Made by a program: the position numbers and the translations under genes. This document shows, piece by piece, positions 1 through 12,400 of a stretch of DNA of 64,000 bases. The stretch's first letter is position 1, and the number at the start of each line of letters is the position of its first letter. Origin of the DNA: Litoditis marina (Eukaryota; Nematoda; Chromadorea; Rhabditida; Rhabditidae); NCBI GenBank assembly GCA_964036275.1, contig OZ038434.1, positions 10,683,060 to 10,747,059 of the forward strand. Reading direction: 5' to 3'. A model generated the notes under the pieces. The model had not been told where the DNA came from. It ran no database searches and worked only from the letters and a program-made list of their open reading frames with translations.

Positions 1-365
1 GAACGGAAAATATTTTACAGGATTCCTTGTGCTTCGCGAGGTATTCCATTTTTGATGACGTGTACGTTTCGTAACCCCCAGGTTTTTCGATCTCACGGCA
101 AAACTTTCTAGTCAGTCCCGTAATACTTTCAGCTCACTTTTTCTCTCGTGGTAATTGCTGGAGAACAAAAGTTATCTCGGGGGGTTTACCTTGAATTGTT
201 GTTATGCTCAGGCACTGAATAATACATTATTTACTTACCGCTTTCAAGCATGTTTACCGATATTGCCTGCGAACATGGGAATAACTCCAACATTATTATT
301 GAGAATAGCCGAAACATTCCCGGTACAGTTCTGGAACCCATGAAAAATAACAATAATTTGTCATA

Positions 366-425
366 AAACAGTGAAGAACGCAGCACGTTGGTAAAAAACA
401 GTGAAGAACGCAGCACGTTGGTAAA
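366..425. repeat. two tandem copies of a 30-bp unit
   Basis: The unit containing CAGTGAAGAACGCAGCACG is repeated twice back to back with no visible mismatch. It lies in a region without a recognisable gene. Confidence 0.85.
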
Positions 426-1032
426 AAATGATTAAGTGTCTGTCCAAGGATTGTAGTTTGAACCGACCAGAAAAGTACCGAAATCATTTGGTAGATCAAA
501 ACCCAAGAAAAAATAATTTTCCACTGAAAATAACTAAACGTCGGGTATTGATCTCACACCTATTTGAACATTAAGAACTTCAGGATGGTTCCGGAATACA
601 CAGTTTAATCCTTTCACACTCGCGTAGTTGTGAGTACTTGTATGTATAGATAGTACTCTAGAAGCAAATGTTCTTATGTCTATATCTGATGGAAACACGG
701 AGTATACAGTATACTGTACATCAATAGAAGGTAAGAAAACGCAATACAAGAATGAAAAACAAAGAAAAAATTATAATTACGACCGAGCAAATACTTAAGA
801 CGACTGAAGCAGTTTCTCGTTACTAAGATTCAGAATTCCTTCCGGTTTCATTCAACACAACTTAGTGCCAGGAGATGTGGTTGTGTTTTCGGCTGTAATT
901 GGGAAATGTCGGTCAGTTGTTAGACGAGGGGTAAATCTTACGGAAACACGATAATTGCCGTCTGAATAGGATGTGTTCCGACAAAGAATCACGCATGAAG
1001 AACTTCGAATGGAAATGGAGGGAAGGACCCTT

Positions 1033-1115
1033 GCTGAGTTGTAGTTTGATCTACAAATACAGTATTATTCTTGAATCACGCCTGAAACACACAAAGATCA
1101 AACTACAAACACAGC
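1033..1115. repeat. short hairpin repeat (GTAGTTTGATC family)
   Basis: GCTGAGTTGTAGTTTGATCT on the left is mirrored by AGATCAAACTACAAACACAGC on the right, giving a hairpin of about 83 bp. Related half- or whole copies carrying CTGTGTTCGTAGTTTGATC occur near 1459, 29066-29115, 31648, 39962-40025 and 45780. It behaves like a very short MITE-like family. Confidence 0.65.
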
Positions 1116-2399
1116 AGAACGTGAAAGTCACCGTGAAAATGAGAAATAAGCATGTTTTGTTATACTCTAAACTCTATTGAAAGAAATATAGTTGTTCACC
1201 ATGAAGAGTTTGAATATTCTGTTTGATTCTACTTCCAGATTTCAACTCGAAATCATTTTGAAACAACATCGACATGATTTTGTGTATCAAGGTTCCAGTG
1301 ATTTGTACTCATACCGCAAACTATGAACATTGAATTTCAATTTTCCACCCAGTTCTCTCCCTAGAGTGTGAAGACAGATATAGTATTCAGTTAAATATTT
1401 TTGCGAACAATCAGTCCGGGGGAGGCAGGCTGACACGCTCATATTGTTGTATTGCGCTGTGTTTGTAGTTTGATGCCGGTACGATTCAGCCCCGAAGTGC
1501 TAAAATTGTTTTGTAGTTCAAGACCAAACTACGACGTTCAATCATCCTTCTACAACGTTCAATCCTTCGATCATCCCCTATAACCTAACTGCTCTTATAA
1601 CTTTATTCTCGCTGTTATTTTCGCTTGGAACGGAGTATTTAAGTGAATTAATTCAATTATACAACTTTGTAGATTTAATTGTATCAAATTAACTAACAAC
1701 AACAACATCTTGTGAAGAGTCAATAAGATGAAGTTGTCGAACTAAAGTTTCACATAAACTTTTCTCATTTTAACACGAGAATACTGCTCCTTTCCCATTA
1801 CATGTCACCCTATTCTACAATTATATCATCTATCAAATCTCTCTTGGTCTATAACCTTGTCAATGAGACAATCTCTCACGGTACCTCTTAGTGTATCCCA
1901 CAAAGATAACCTCCTCCCCGCAATTTTCTCACGGGAGGTCTTTCTGCCAGCTGCTCTCCCAAAGGTCACATAGGGTACCACATCGATTTTACGCGATCGA
2001 TTCCTCAATGGCACGGGTTGGCTCGCGTCCAGGCGTTGACCAATCTGGTGTCGTGCGCGACCGAAAACAGCCGCACGCGGCGTCGCAAGCGGAATTACTG
2101 CCTGAGTATCACGAGCCTCGCACACATTACTGCCTCAGAGCGCAGACAGACAGAGAAACTTTTCGTCGAAAAATGTGCGCGGCATTTCGTGCGCTCTATT
2201 TTATATTGAATTTTGTTACTATTTATCATTTTTATTATATATCAACCGTAGTTCTTCGCTATATGAACTTTATGTCTGTTATACTCAGTTTCAGCAGTCC
2301 ATCTTCTACCGTTTTCGCTCCATTGATTATATTTTACTGTTCCCAAAGAAGATTTTTGATTGTATTTCAGGCGTTTTCTAGGTTTTCATCACTAGACCA

Positions 2400-3031
2400 G
2401 AAGGCTAGACCACCTCAGTGTATCCAGAGAAAGACACTTCAACATTTCAAGGTTATTCCTCTGTCAACATACTGAATAAAGACCAGAAGAAAGAGTATTA
2501 AGAGGTGAGTACGTGTTTTTCTACGGTTTTTGCGGTGTTTAATTCAGTATTCTATATGCCTCGTTTAGTTTTACTTTTTTACTCTGTAGTTATTGATACA
2601 TTGTAGGCCTTAGTTGTTCCATTAGTAGTTTTGTCTGCATAATTTGCTTTTCGACCAAATTGTGAGTAGGTTAGGATAGGTCGGGTACCTTACGTTTGTT
2701 CTTAAGCTATCTTTCTGGGTTATTGAACTTATTGAGCTTGTACAATTTGTATGCTTATAATCAGGACGTAGAAACTTCCTAATATCCTAATTCTCATGCA
2801 TGTTCACGAACTAGCTAAAGCGGAAGCGCTTATTTGTCTTTCTACTAAATGTGTGAATGTGCGGTTTTAGGTTTGTTCAATTAATCACGTTTTTTTTCAG
2901 GAATCCGTCATCAACGTCTTCGGACGATTCAAGAGTTTGTTCCTGATTTCTTGAAAGTTGCAACAATACCGTCCTCAATTGAATCTTTCTACTTTTCTCA
3001 CCGTTTACCCAATACTATTACTTATTCTGAA
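2400..3031 (+). other. probable non-coding 5' exons of the PRRC2 gene
   Basis: A donor AGAG/GTGAGT follows position 2504. A stretch bounded by TTTTTTTCAG (ending 2900) and a GTGAGT donor after 3031 looks like a 131-nt exon, but no frame in it connects to the first coding exon. They are best read as 5' untranslated exons spliced to the coding exon that begins at 3495. The 5' limit of the first one is not visible. Confidence 0.4.
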
Positions 3032-3499
3032 GTGAGTTATTTATCTTGAATAGTTTTTAGTTGTGCTCAGTATAAAAAGTGCACGAAGACCTAATAGGGG
3101 AGAAGGGGAGTACGAATCACACGTTAACGTTTTTGAATTGAGATGTCTTGTTTGTTATTGTTTCAGTGAGATTAGGTTTGTGAAGAAAACTGGGGTTTTT
3201 AGTGTACATGTAAACACAAGATAGTTTTGTGTCAGTCACTATTGTGTATTTTTAGTATGAATCACAATGAAAATGAATTGTTATCGTTTCAATTTTTATG
3301 GGCTTTACGGTTATCGGTAACGCTAAGGTAATTCTTGTTTGACGGGGATAGTACGGATACAAATAATGCTGAGTTGTGCTTTTTACTCTCTATTGTAGAT
3401 GGAAGTTGTGAGTGTAGTACCAAGCTTGAAAAGTTTGTTTACATGAGTGTGAGAGTGTCATTCGTATGTTTGTGGCAATATTGTGCTCTTGTAGGTCGA

Positions 3500-6400
3500 A
3501 TGTCTTCCTTGCAACGTAGCGCTACGGGCGCCAACAGGCCGAAAGCAGTAAACGTCAACTCTCTCTATTCCGGTCGTAACTTGGCCGCGGGCGCCAAGCC
3601 CATCGGTGAGTCCTGTTTCGTTTGAAACGAAAGGCATATCGTTAAAGTTAGGGAAGTTTCGTCGAGCGTATCTTAGATGGTAGTAACACTTCACACACTG
3701 GTATTGTTCATCAACAGAGAACCAATTTTTTGATTCTAATTCAAATACTTTGAAATTCATTATTTGTGCTTGAGAAAGTTGATTTCTTGTAGGTGAAGTT
3801 TGCTTTTCGGAAAGTTCGACAAGAGAAAATAGTGAATTAAGTTTGTTCAATAATCAATACGGAATTCGCTACGCAATTCAACTCTGTTTCGTACACACTG
3901 TTAATTCGAGTCTCATTCCAGGCAAACATGGTCTTCAGTCAGTGGGTAAAAGTGTGGGTGTGGTCAGGCGAATGCCTCCACCAGCCACTCTTCCATCGCT
4001 CAAGGCGGAGAACAATGGACAAGATCCCACCATAAACATTGTACCTCAGAGTGAGTATATTGTCGTTATTTCACAGTGTAATGATCAAGGGCGGGCACAA
4101 CTTGCACCTTGTTGACGAATTAAAATAGTCGAATTTGAACTAAAGGGGTGAAAATGTCACGAATGTCTAGCGGCTCAAACAAGGTTTTGGGTTTGGGTCA
4201 TCTACCCCGACATAATGTCTGGTACGTGCATAATGGAATGTTTAGCCGTTGAGTGGTCGCGATAGGGATTGAATCGAGGTTCGAATTGGTGGTCGCAAAT
4301 TTGATGCTGCTCATCGACTTTTAACTTATTAATTTTTCCCAGGTGGTACTGGATGGAATAAGAATGAATCCGTTCCTCAGGAACCCACGAAGCCAGTGGT
4401 TGCGCCGGTCTCGAATGGACCAGATCTCAGACCGACATGGGCTAAGGTTGGTTTTGTCGGATGTAGAAATATCTAAATAATTTATGGTGTAGCAGGCTAG
4501 CATGAAGTAAATGCGCACTAGTAAGTTCGAACATCTAACACTATACATCATGTCTTGTGTCTGATACAGCCGTACACCAGTAAAGTTAAAGTTAGACTAT
4601 TCGGCAAACAGTAGTTCATTTTCAAATTGAACACGTGAAACGTATTGATTTCGCATCAAAATAGACTAATTCTCTTGTTTTCGGGGTGAAAGTAGCCTTG
4701 GCTGATGTATGGATACAGCATGTCTCATTCTCATTTGGATGAATCTCTTTTCAGCCAGTCGCATCGGAACCCGTGCCGATCCCAGGACCTACTCCGGCCG
4801 CGCCTTCTAATCGCGAGTTTCCCAGTCTGGCAGTTTCTGCGCAAGAAAAGGAAGGAAAACCGCAAAGTTGGTTCTTTCGTGGTCTTGTAATCAGTAATCA
4901 TGTCGGATTTAGTTTAGATCAATCTGTTGAACAAATTCTTGCTTTTACGTCAACAACAGCGATTCTTCCTATTTTGACGAAAGCGAAACTCGTTTTCGAA
5001 TTATTTCCGGCATCTCCAATCCAACACATCACCTGGAGTATAGTAAGTTTATATAATTAGACCGTTCAGTGTCTTTTTTCAGACGCATGGAACACTGGAT
5101 CGAGTGATCAAGAGCGTTCACATGCACACTCCTCGGCTAGTTTCGACGACGACCGACAAGTTCGTTCTTTTTATTATTGTGAACTAATACTAATAACTGA
5201 ATCGAAAATAATGATTTTGATGGGCGATGAATTATAATATTTGATTGAATTCGAAAAATAGTATTCATTCGTCATGTCTGTTTGTTGGTAATCAATAAAG
5301 TTTTATGAAATATAGTTTCATTGTACTAGTTTTAGTTGCCGTCCCGCTATTATGATAATGGACCTTCAGCTAGAGGAGGAAGTGCTTCATACCGATCTCG
5401 CTTCCGTAAGTGTTTTGGGAAAATTGTACAATTGCCCCCCCCCCCCCCCTCACCTTAGGCTACGTTCAGACTACGCGCCTCCAACTCGAGCCTCTGCATC
5501 CAGATGCAGCGGCAAAAAAATAGCAAAGGCTGCCTTCCTGAAAAAAGCCGCTGCATCTGGATTTGGAGGCTCAAAGCCGCTGGGTTTTTTTTGATAAAAG
5601 TATGAACCTACTTGGAGGCTTTTTTATGAGTTTTCCAAATTTTCCATTTTTTTAAATTATTCATCTTTATTAATTCTTCACAATTGGGATCACAAGGTAA
5701 TTCCAGCATTAAAGGGGGCAGAATTGAATGTTCAAATAATAGGAAAAAAGTGAGATAACTCGTTATATACTAATCTTTTTTAAAAATAACAACTATAAAT
5801 GCTCTATTTTTTTAATTCTACTCGATTTTCATCTAGGTTAGACACGCAGAGGATGTTTGGAGTGGCGCCAAGTTACGTGACAGCCGTAGTTCAGTTGCCG
5901 TATGTATACACAGAATGAATATTTATACAAACAGATAATGAAGCAAAAAATACATTTCTCATAGAGTATAAGATAAAATACATATTATAAAATATATATA
6001 TACAACGGCATGGTCATATTCGTGATCAGCATGGTCGATTACCCCTTGTTACCAAATTTCAAGTCAATTGGTTGATTTTTATATTTTGACGCGTCGCGTG
6101 CGTGACCCTAAAAGTTTCTACACCATTAGATCCCGTTTAGGTGGGGGGTCATTTTATATAATTACACCGACCCCTAAAAATCCTTTGAAACGAGTTATAA
6201 GCACGAACCCCTTTTCAGCCCAAACTTGTCGCGTCGCGTGCAACATTTTAATAAAACTTTCGGAGGTTTCGATCGGGTTCCGGTGGGGGGTCATAATAGA
6301 CAATACATTCCTACCCCCATATCGCACCGGCCAGCCACAAATCGCTCAAAACTGGCATTTTCCAATTTCCCGGAAAGTAAATCCCCACTTTGCACGCGTC

Positions 6401-9400
6401 GCGTGCATATTTTTGGAATTTTTCACGCATGTTTGAACCCCCACCATTGAAGTTCTACCCCCCGTCGACCCAGGTGGGGGGTAAATAGTAAATGTCGAAG
6501 TTAAAAACTGAAATAATATGAGTTAATAATGTGGAGGCTCGAACGTCACGGCCTCTGCCTTTGATAGCAAGCAAAGGCAGCGGCATCTTGAGTTGGATGC
6601 AAAAGCCGCCCAATCCGGCGGCAAATGTGAGCGGCCGAGGCAAAATAAGTATGAACCTTCCAAATGCACCTGGGTGCACGAGTTTCTGCACCTGGGTGCA
6701 GCGGCTCAATCGATAATCATGATTTTAGCAGGCGCGCCCCCGAGTTGAAAAGCCGCTGCATCTGGGTGCACGTAGTCTGAACCCAGCCTTAAGTCCCCCC
6801 CCCCGTAGTACTATCACCCCCCTCCCAATACGATTTCTTATAGAGAGGGGGGTGATTGTAAATGGGGGGTAATTGTACAATGTCGATGTTTAACAATCAC
6901 CCCCCACAATACAAAATGGGGGGTAATAGTACAACCCCGGACCTGTTTAACAATCGCCCCCCACTCAATCCAAACCTGCAGTAAAGAAGGACGTTGTACA
7001 ATCACCCCCCCCCCCCCCCCCCCCCCTAGGGGTGGGGGGCGATTGTACTACGGGTCGGATTCTAACCTATTTCGGCTCAAGGGGGGGCGATTGTACAATA
7101 AACCCAGTGTTTTTTACTATACCCGATCCCAATTTGCGGAACAAAATTACAAAATGTTCCCGATCCCCAAAAATACGACAATCTCGTGTTTTCTCGAGAT
7201 TTCACTGGCACTGTGTGACCCGTGATAGTGGTGTATGATTGTTTATACTTTATATTCTGATTACTTTAACAATGTTTTGCAGAGGGTAGCAACGATGCTC
7301 GTGCCTCTCAACCGAACTACTATGGTGGCGGACGGGTTAGCGAGTCCCGCGACAGCGATAGAGAACGAGGTTGGTCAAGGGATTATTGTAATCAGAATGA
7401 CCTAGGTCGTTCAATCGAGTACGAGTTAGTAGTAAACGCTGGCTAACCGAATGGCCCGAAAACAGTGCCACGTTTCCATTACTCTTTGAAAAAGTATGTT
7501 TTTTTAGGTGTAACATTTTTTTGAAAAAGATTTTGAATTTTGATCGGCCATATAGATCAATAGATCATATATCATCGTTCTCAGAATGTTCAGAAATGTT
7601 ATGCGTACAGTATTTATTTTTCAGTAGAATCTGTATCGGAATCAGTAACTGGCCATTCGGATGTAGAAGTACGAGACCAGCAACAGGTAATTTCAGCTTT
7701 TCACATTTTGGTATTCTTGCAACAATCAAAAATTTGTTCAGGTACCATTCCAGAGTAAAATTTGGAATGGAATGTTGTAATTTTCAATATCTGTTATTTA
7801 ATCGAAAAACAGTTCATTCGGAAAAAATACGAGATCTTCGATTTTAGATTAAGGCAAAAATCATGTTTCGATCATAATCAAATAAGTGCATCCTTAGGTT
7901 GATCGTCGTTCTACTTCGGAAAGTTTCTTCGACAAGACTGATTCGCGAGACGTGGAGCAGGTTCAGGAAGTAGCACCACAGGCGAAGGAACGCTGTCAGT
8001 CGACGTCAAGTGATATTGACCGAGAGGCAGCAATTGAGAGGAGCCGACAGAAGAGAATGAACTACAAGGTAGGAATACTCTCAAGTCTCATGTATTCAGG
8101 CATACGCAATCATTCACCACGGTTTCTTAGATTTGGTACTAAACTACCTTATTGCCTACTCATTGTGTGTTTAGTCGAATCCTTCGGATGATGTTCGTGC
8201 GGACCGCACTGATTCCACCACAACTACGGCTGTTCAACCAAAGGTGACTATTTTTTTGTATTTCATTCATTATTATCTTTTCTTCTCATTTTAGGGCCAA
8301 AAGTAAAACTGTATGGGGTTTATTTTGCTTTGAATAAACAACAATCTACTTTATTGCAGGCCGCTGGCGTATATCAAAATGGTCATAATCGTGATCCGAA
8401 TCATCAACCGAAACGTTGGGCAACTCAGGTTTGTCTACTTTATTCTATAGGCGTTTTTTCGTCCCAAGGTCAGCGAAGGAAAACTGTTCATTTTCCCGAT
8501 CCCATTCCAAATTGTCAAGAGAAATCGGTATTTCAAGGTGTCGTTTAGAAAAAAATATTTGGCGTCGTTGTCAAACTATATGGGAAGCCAAATAATTTTC
8601 ACGAACCGATATATTTTGGATTTTGGCCTTTTACACAAAGTATCGTTCATTCTGCAGAGTCCCAGTCCCTCGATCTCCTCTATAATGTCTACCTCATTTT
8701 TTTTCTTATTGACTCTGTTTGGAATTTCAATCTAATCAGCTCATTTGCTCCTTTCCAGCCGTCGCAGCCTGCACCCCCTCAACCTGAATATCGTCTACTG
8801 AAACGTCCCGAACGTATTGAACTAGAAGATATCAGTGACGAGGAGGAAGGTTAGTGAGAAAGTTTTCCATTTAATGGTTACTTATCGGGATCTTTTAGTT
8901 TATTCATAGTCATATAATTGTCTTGCAAATAAGATTACACCTAGCTCTGAAAAACCGCTGCAACTTAAAATACCGGACTCGCCAATTTTGTAACTTAAAA
9001 CTTAAAATACCGGGGTCAGCCAGATGTCGCCTGTACTGTTTGAAATTCATGAGGAGATGCAGGCTAATTCGACACCAGTATTTAAGCCTGCATCTTCTCC
9101 GGTATTTTAAGCTGCCAGCGTTTTCACAGAAGGATCCCGACTATTCACAGTGACATGCCATTCCAGAAGTGCAAATGACGAAGTTGAACAAGCCTGCCGT
9201 TCGTGTCATGAAGAGAGTGGCAGTGGGGGGAAATGAGAATGAGTCGGAAGAGACTACTGTAAGACCTCATCCAGTTACGGAGCAGCCGCCATCCAACAAC
9301 TATGCCAAGGTATATTCTATCAGTACTCTGCTTGCCTTTATGGAAGGAATGACATTTCGCTTAAATTCGAGTTACCGGGCGTTTATCCATAAAAACGGTG

Positions 9401-12400
9401 TGAAGTTGGTTATCGGTAATAATTGGGTAACTAAGATGGTCTTATAAAAAAAGTCATATGATGATGATTGATGTTTTGATATTCGATTGGATATTGGATG
9501 ATATAATATTAGTTGTCCACATAATAGTCCTACAGTCCTTCTTTAATTCTGAATTTTCAGCAGCAGGGGAAGCGTTTTGAAAACGATTCTCGTCGACAAA
9601 CCGATTATGCTAGAAAGAATGAGCGAGCAAGACCAACGGAAGATCGTGCTGCTCAACCGACGAGAGCTGCTGCACCTCCCGCTCCCTCTGTGCAGAATAA
9701 GAAGGTACGCAACACTAGCACTTCTGATCGTTCCAAACCTGGGGCGACTTTGTTAGATTGGAAATTGATTACCCGTTTTTCTGATCGTTCACACACGAAT
9801 AGAGTCCGAATTATTGTTGATATTAATGCCCATGCTCCAAACGTTTCTTTTCACGTTTCACGTATATTTCCTCAATCGAAATGTCAAAGGAGGTATTTTG
9901 TTAATCTTTAATACAACGCTTATCAGGCGTCCAACGTGGCTGAGGATCTGACTCCACCTCCCCCTCCTTCGGAAAATATTTGGGCCAAACGGCAGGAGGA
10001 ACGAGAATCCCAGGAGAAGGATAAGGTTTGTTTTTGTTTGGCTTTGGCTTTAATTCTTACGTATGCTGTTCTTGTCATGCTAGCTGCGGTGATAGGTGCT
10101 ACTGCTTGGTGAGCTCAGTGTTCCAGAATGTTCTTTTTCACAACAAGTCGTTATTTATGATTATGTAGAATGTAGTTTCATAATCGAAAGACAGATTGGA
10201 ATGTAGAGCGAATTGAGTATGTAAACAAAGAAGGTAATCTGTAAAGAAGAATATATTGTACTATGCATTATGGAGTACACAGGGTAAGAGGATTGATTCC
10301 AGGATGCTATGCCAAGGGAAATGAAGCAGGCTATCAACCAACATTTCCCCGATGTGAAGGAAGCTGCTTCCATCAAAGTGGATAAGGTGAGTTAGAACTG
10401 TATAAAACATCTGGTATGATGTGAATTCGTTGCCTTAACGTAGTTATGTGGTACACGTTTTTTTTATGATATTCTGCGTTGCATAGAAATCCTATTATAC
10501 CGATAAACCGGGAAATTGTCTCTATTCTTACTTTCCATTAATATTCAATATTATATTAATCAATAGTGGTTGGTTTATAGGACTTGGCTCGTCGTCCGGC
10601 TGATGCTGACTTTGAGCGTGCGGCCCTCCGAGCTCGTCGTTCGCAGGCAAGCAATGATGTTCGCAAGGTCATGGGAAATGACGGAGAAAGGTACACATTG
10701 TACATTGAATCCTTCGCACTCTTCGCAAATTGCTGAAAAAATTCGGAAAACTACCTTCTTTTCTGGCACATTTGGCGGTAATTTGACCGTTTCAAATGCA
10801 AAATTATTGAATTGTGGGAAGTCTATGAAGTCTCAGAGGATAACCTTTTGAAAGATTTTAAAGTGTATGTGTATTGGAAGCTGGTTGATACTTACCAGGT
10901 TGTTTTCCAGACGTGCGCCTCGCAACCGCCACGAGCAGGAGCGACCACAGTCGGACTACCAGCGCGATCCCCAGATGCAACGGTATCCCAATCAACGGCC
11001 TCCTCGCAACTACCGCGACACGGAGCCGCACGGTTACAATGACAATTATGACAACAGATATGCAGGTAGAAACAAAACAGTCAACTAATGTCTAATAAAT
11101 TTCAAGTTGTATGTATGCGAGAACTAGTGTAGGTTAACTACTAGGAAACAATGAACTGCAAGAGGTAGATGGTTTATATTGGTTGAAAAACTAGCCTATA
11201 GCTCAGAGCAATTTCATATTCAATACCAATATCTAAAACGTTATTTATTCATGGCTGCATTTTATATACTTCTGTCATTGAATTTTTTTCCTGTTCCAGA
11301 ACGCGACTACGATGATGGTGGCTCCCGTAATTGGGATCGGGCTCCACGCAACGACTATCCCGAGGAGTATAATGGTGGCCGCAGGGAATACACAAATTCT
11401 AAGGTTACAGGTGTGTATGATTAGCATCAAAGTTTTGGTAGCATGGAGGTGAAAATCGCGGTTTTAATGGGGTCATAGCCTTTCGAAGCTATGGGTCTTT
11501 GACTAGGTATGTTCCCATTCATACTTTTAAGTAATTGAAATTTGAGGTGTGCGTCGCGGTCGCGGTGTTCGTGGCGGAGTGGCGCGTGGTCGTGGAAGAA
11601 TCGGTTTCACCTCACACCCGAATTCTCATCCTCATCCCCAGTATCAGATTCAACGAAGGCCCTATGTGCCCAAGGAAGAAGACGAGCAGCAGACTGAGCA
11701 TAGAGACGTATGTTGTGACGTCATGTTGATTTTAAATATAGACTGGACTTTTGACTGTGTACAAGGGTCTCAAAATAGTATGTAGTGTGTTATTTGACCT
11801 AAATTACGCGATACACATATGGATAATTGGTTTGTCGGTTACCAAAATCGACGCTCAATCGATTGGAAACCGAAGACTTGACAATTTTAGATTGAAAAAT
11901 ACTATCCACGAAAAAAATGATGGGTGTTTTCTGTTTAACATCTGATATTGTTGTACAGTACCATGATTAGTTCAATGCTTGTTTTTTCATTCATAACGTT
12001 CACAGGATGTGGTAGTATCCCGTGAAGAGCCTATTTCCGTGGAAGTTCCACCAACGGTTGACAGTCAAGCGGTATGCGATGAGCAGGAGTCTATACATGC
12101 TTCTGGTGATTCGGCAACCGATAGGGCGGAGGTGTCAAAGGTAGTCAATTTGTATCCGATTTCGGCTGAACTCTACTTTCATAATTCATACTGTTACACA
12201 TATATTCTATCGATCTAATCTTCAAGACAGTAGTTTCCGTGTGAAACGACTTGAAGTGACTCTAATTCTGGACGTTGTATAGTTGTACTTTGTTTTCGAA
12301 AACTATCGTTAAGAGTTGCTGATCCTGTTTTACTTTCAGCCTCTGAGTGGAGCTGGCGATAGCGAGAACCTGGAGAGTCTGGAGAATGTTGCTCCTGCCC

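Larger units (their letters stand above)
1..2400. other. no gene recognised; small repeats only
   Basis: Short frames are present on both strands but none has family resemblance or a convincing exon structure. The stretch holds the 30-bp tandem pair at 366, a small inverted repeat at 1033-1115 and a related, less perfect one at about 1459-1546. The 3' part may contain the promoter of the PRRC2 gene, but I see no diagnostic motif. Confidence 0.5.

Noticed and set aside
1826..2475. Overlapping long frames on both strands (99 and 194 codons)
   Set aside because: They overlap antisense to each other, have no family resemblance, and the plus-strand one runs into a probable 5' untranslated exon and low-complexity sequence.
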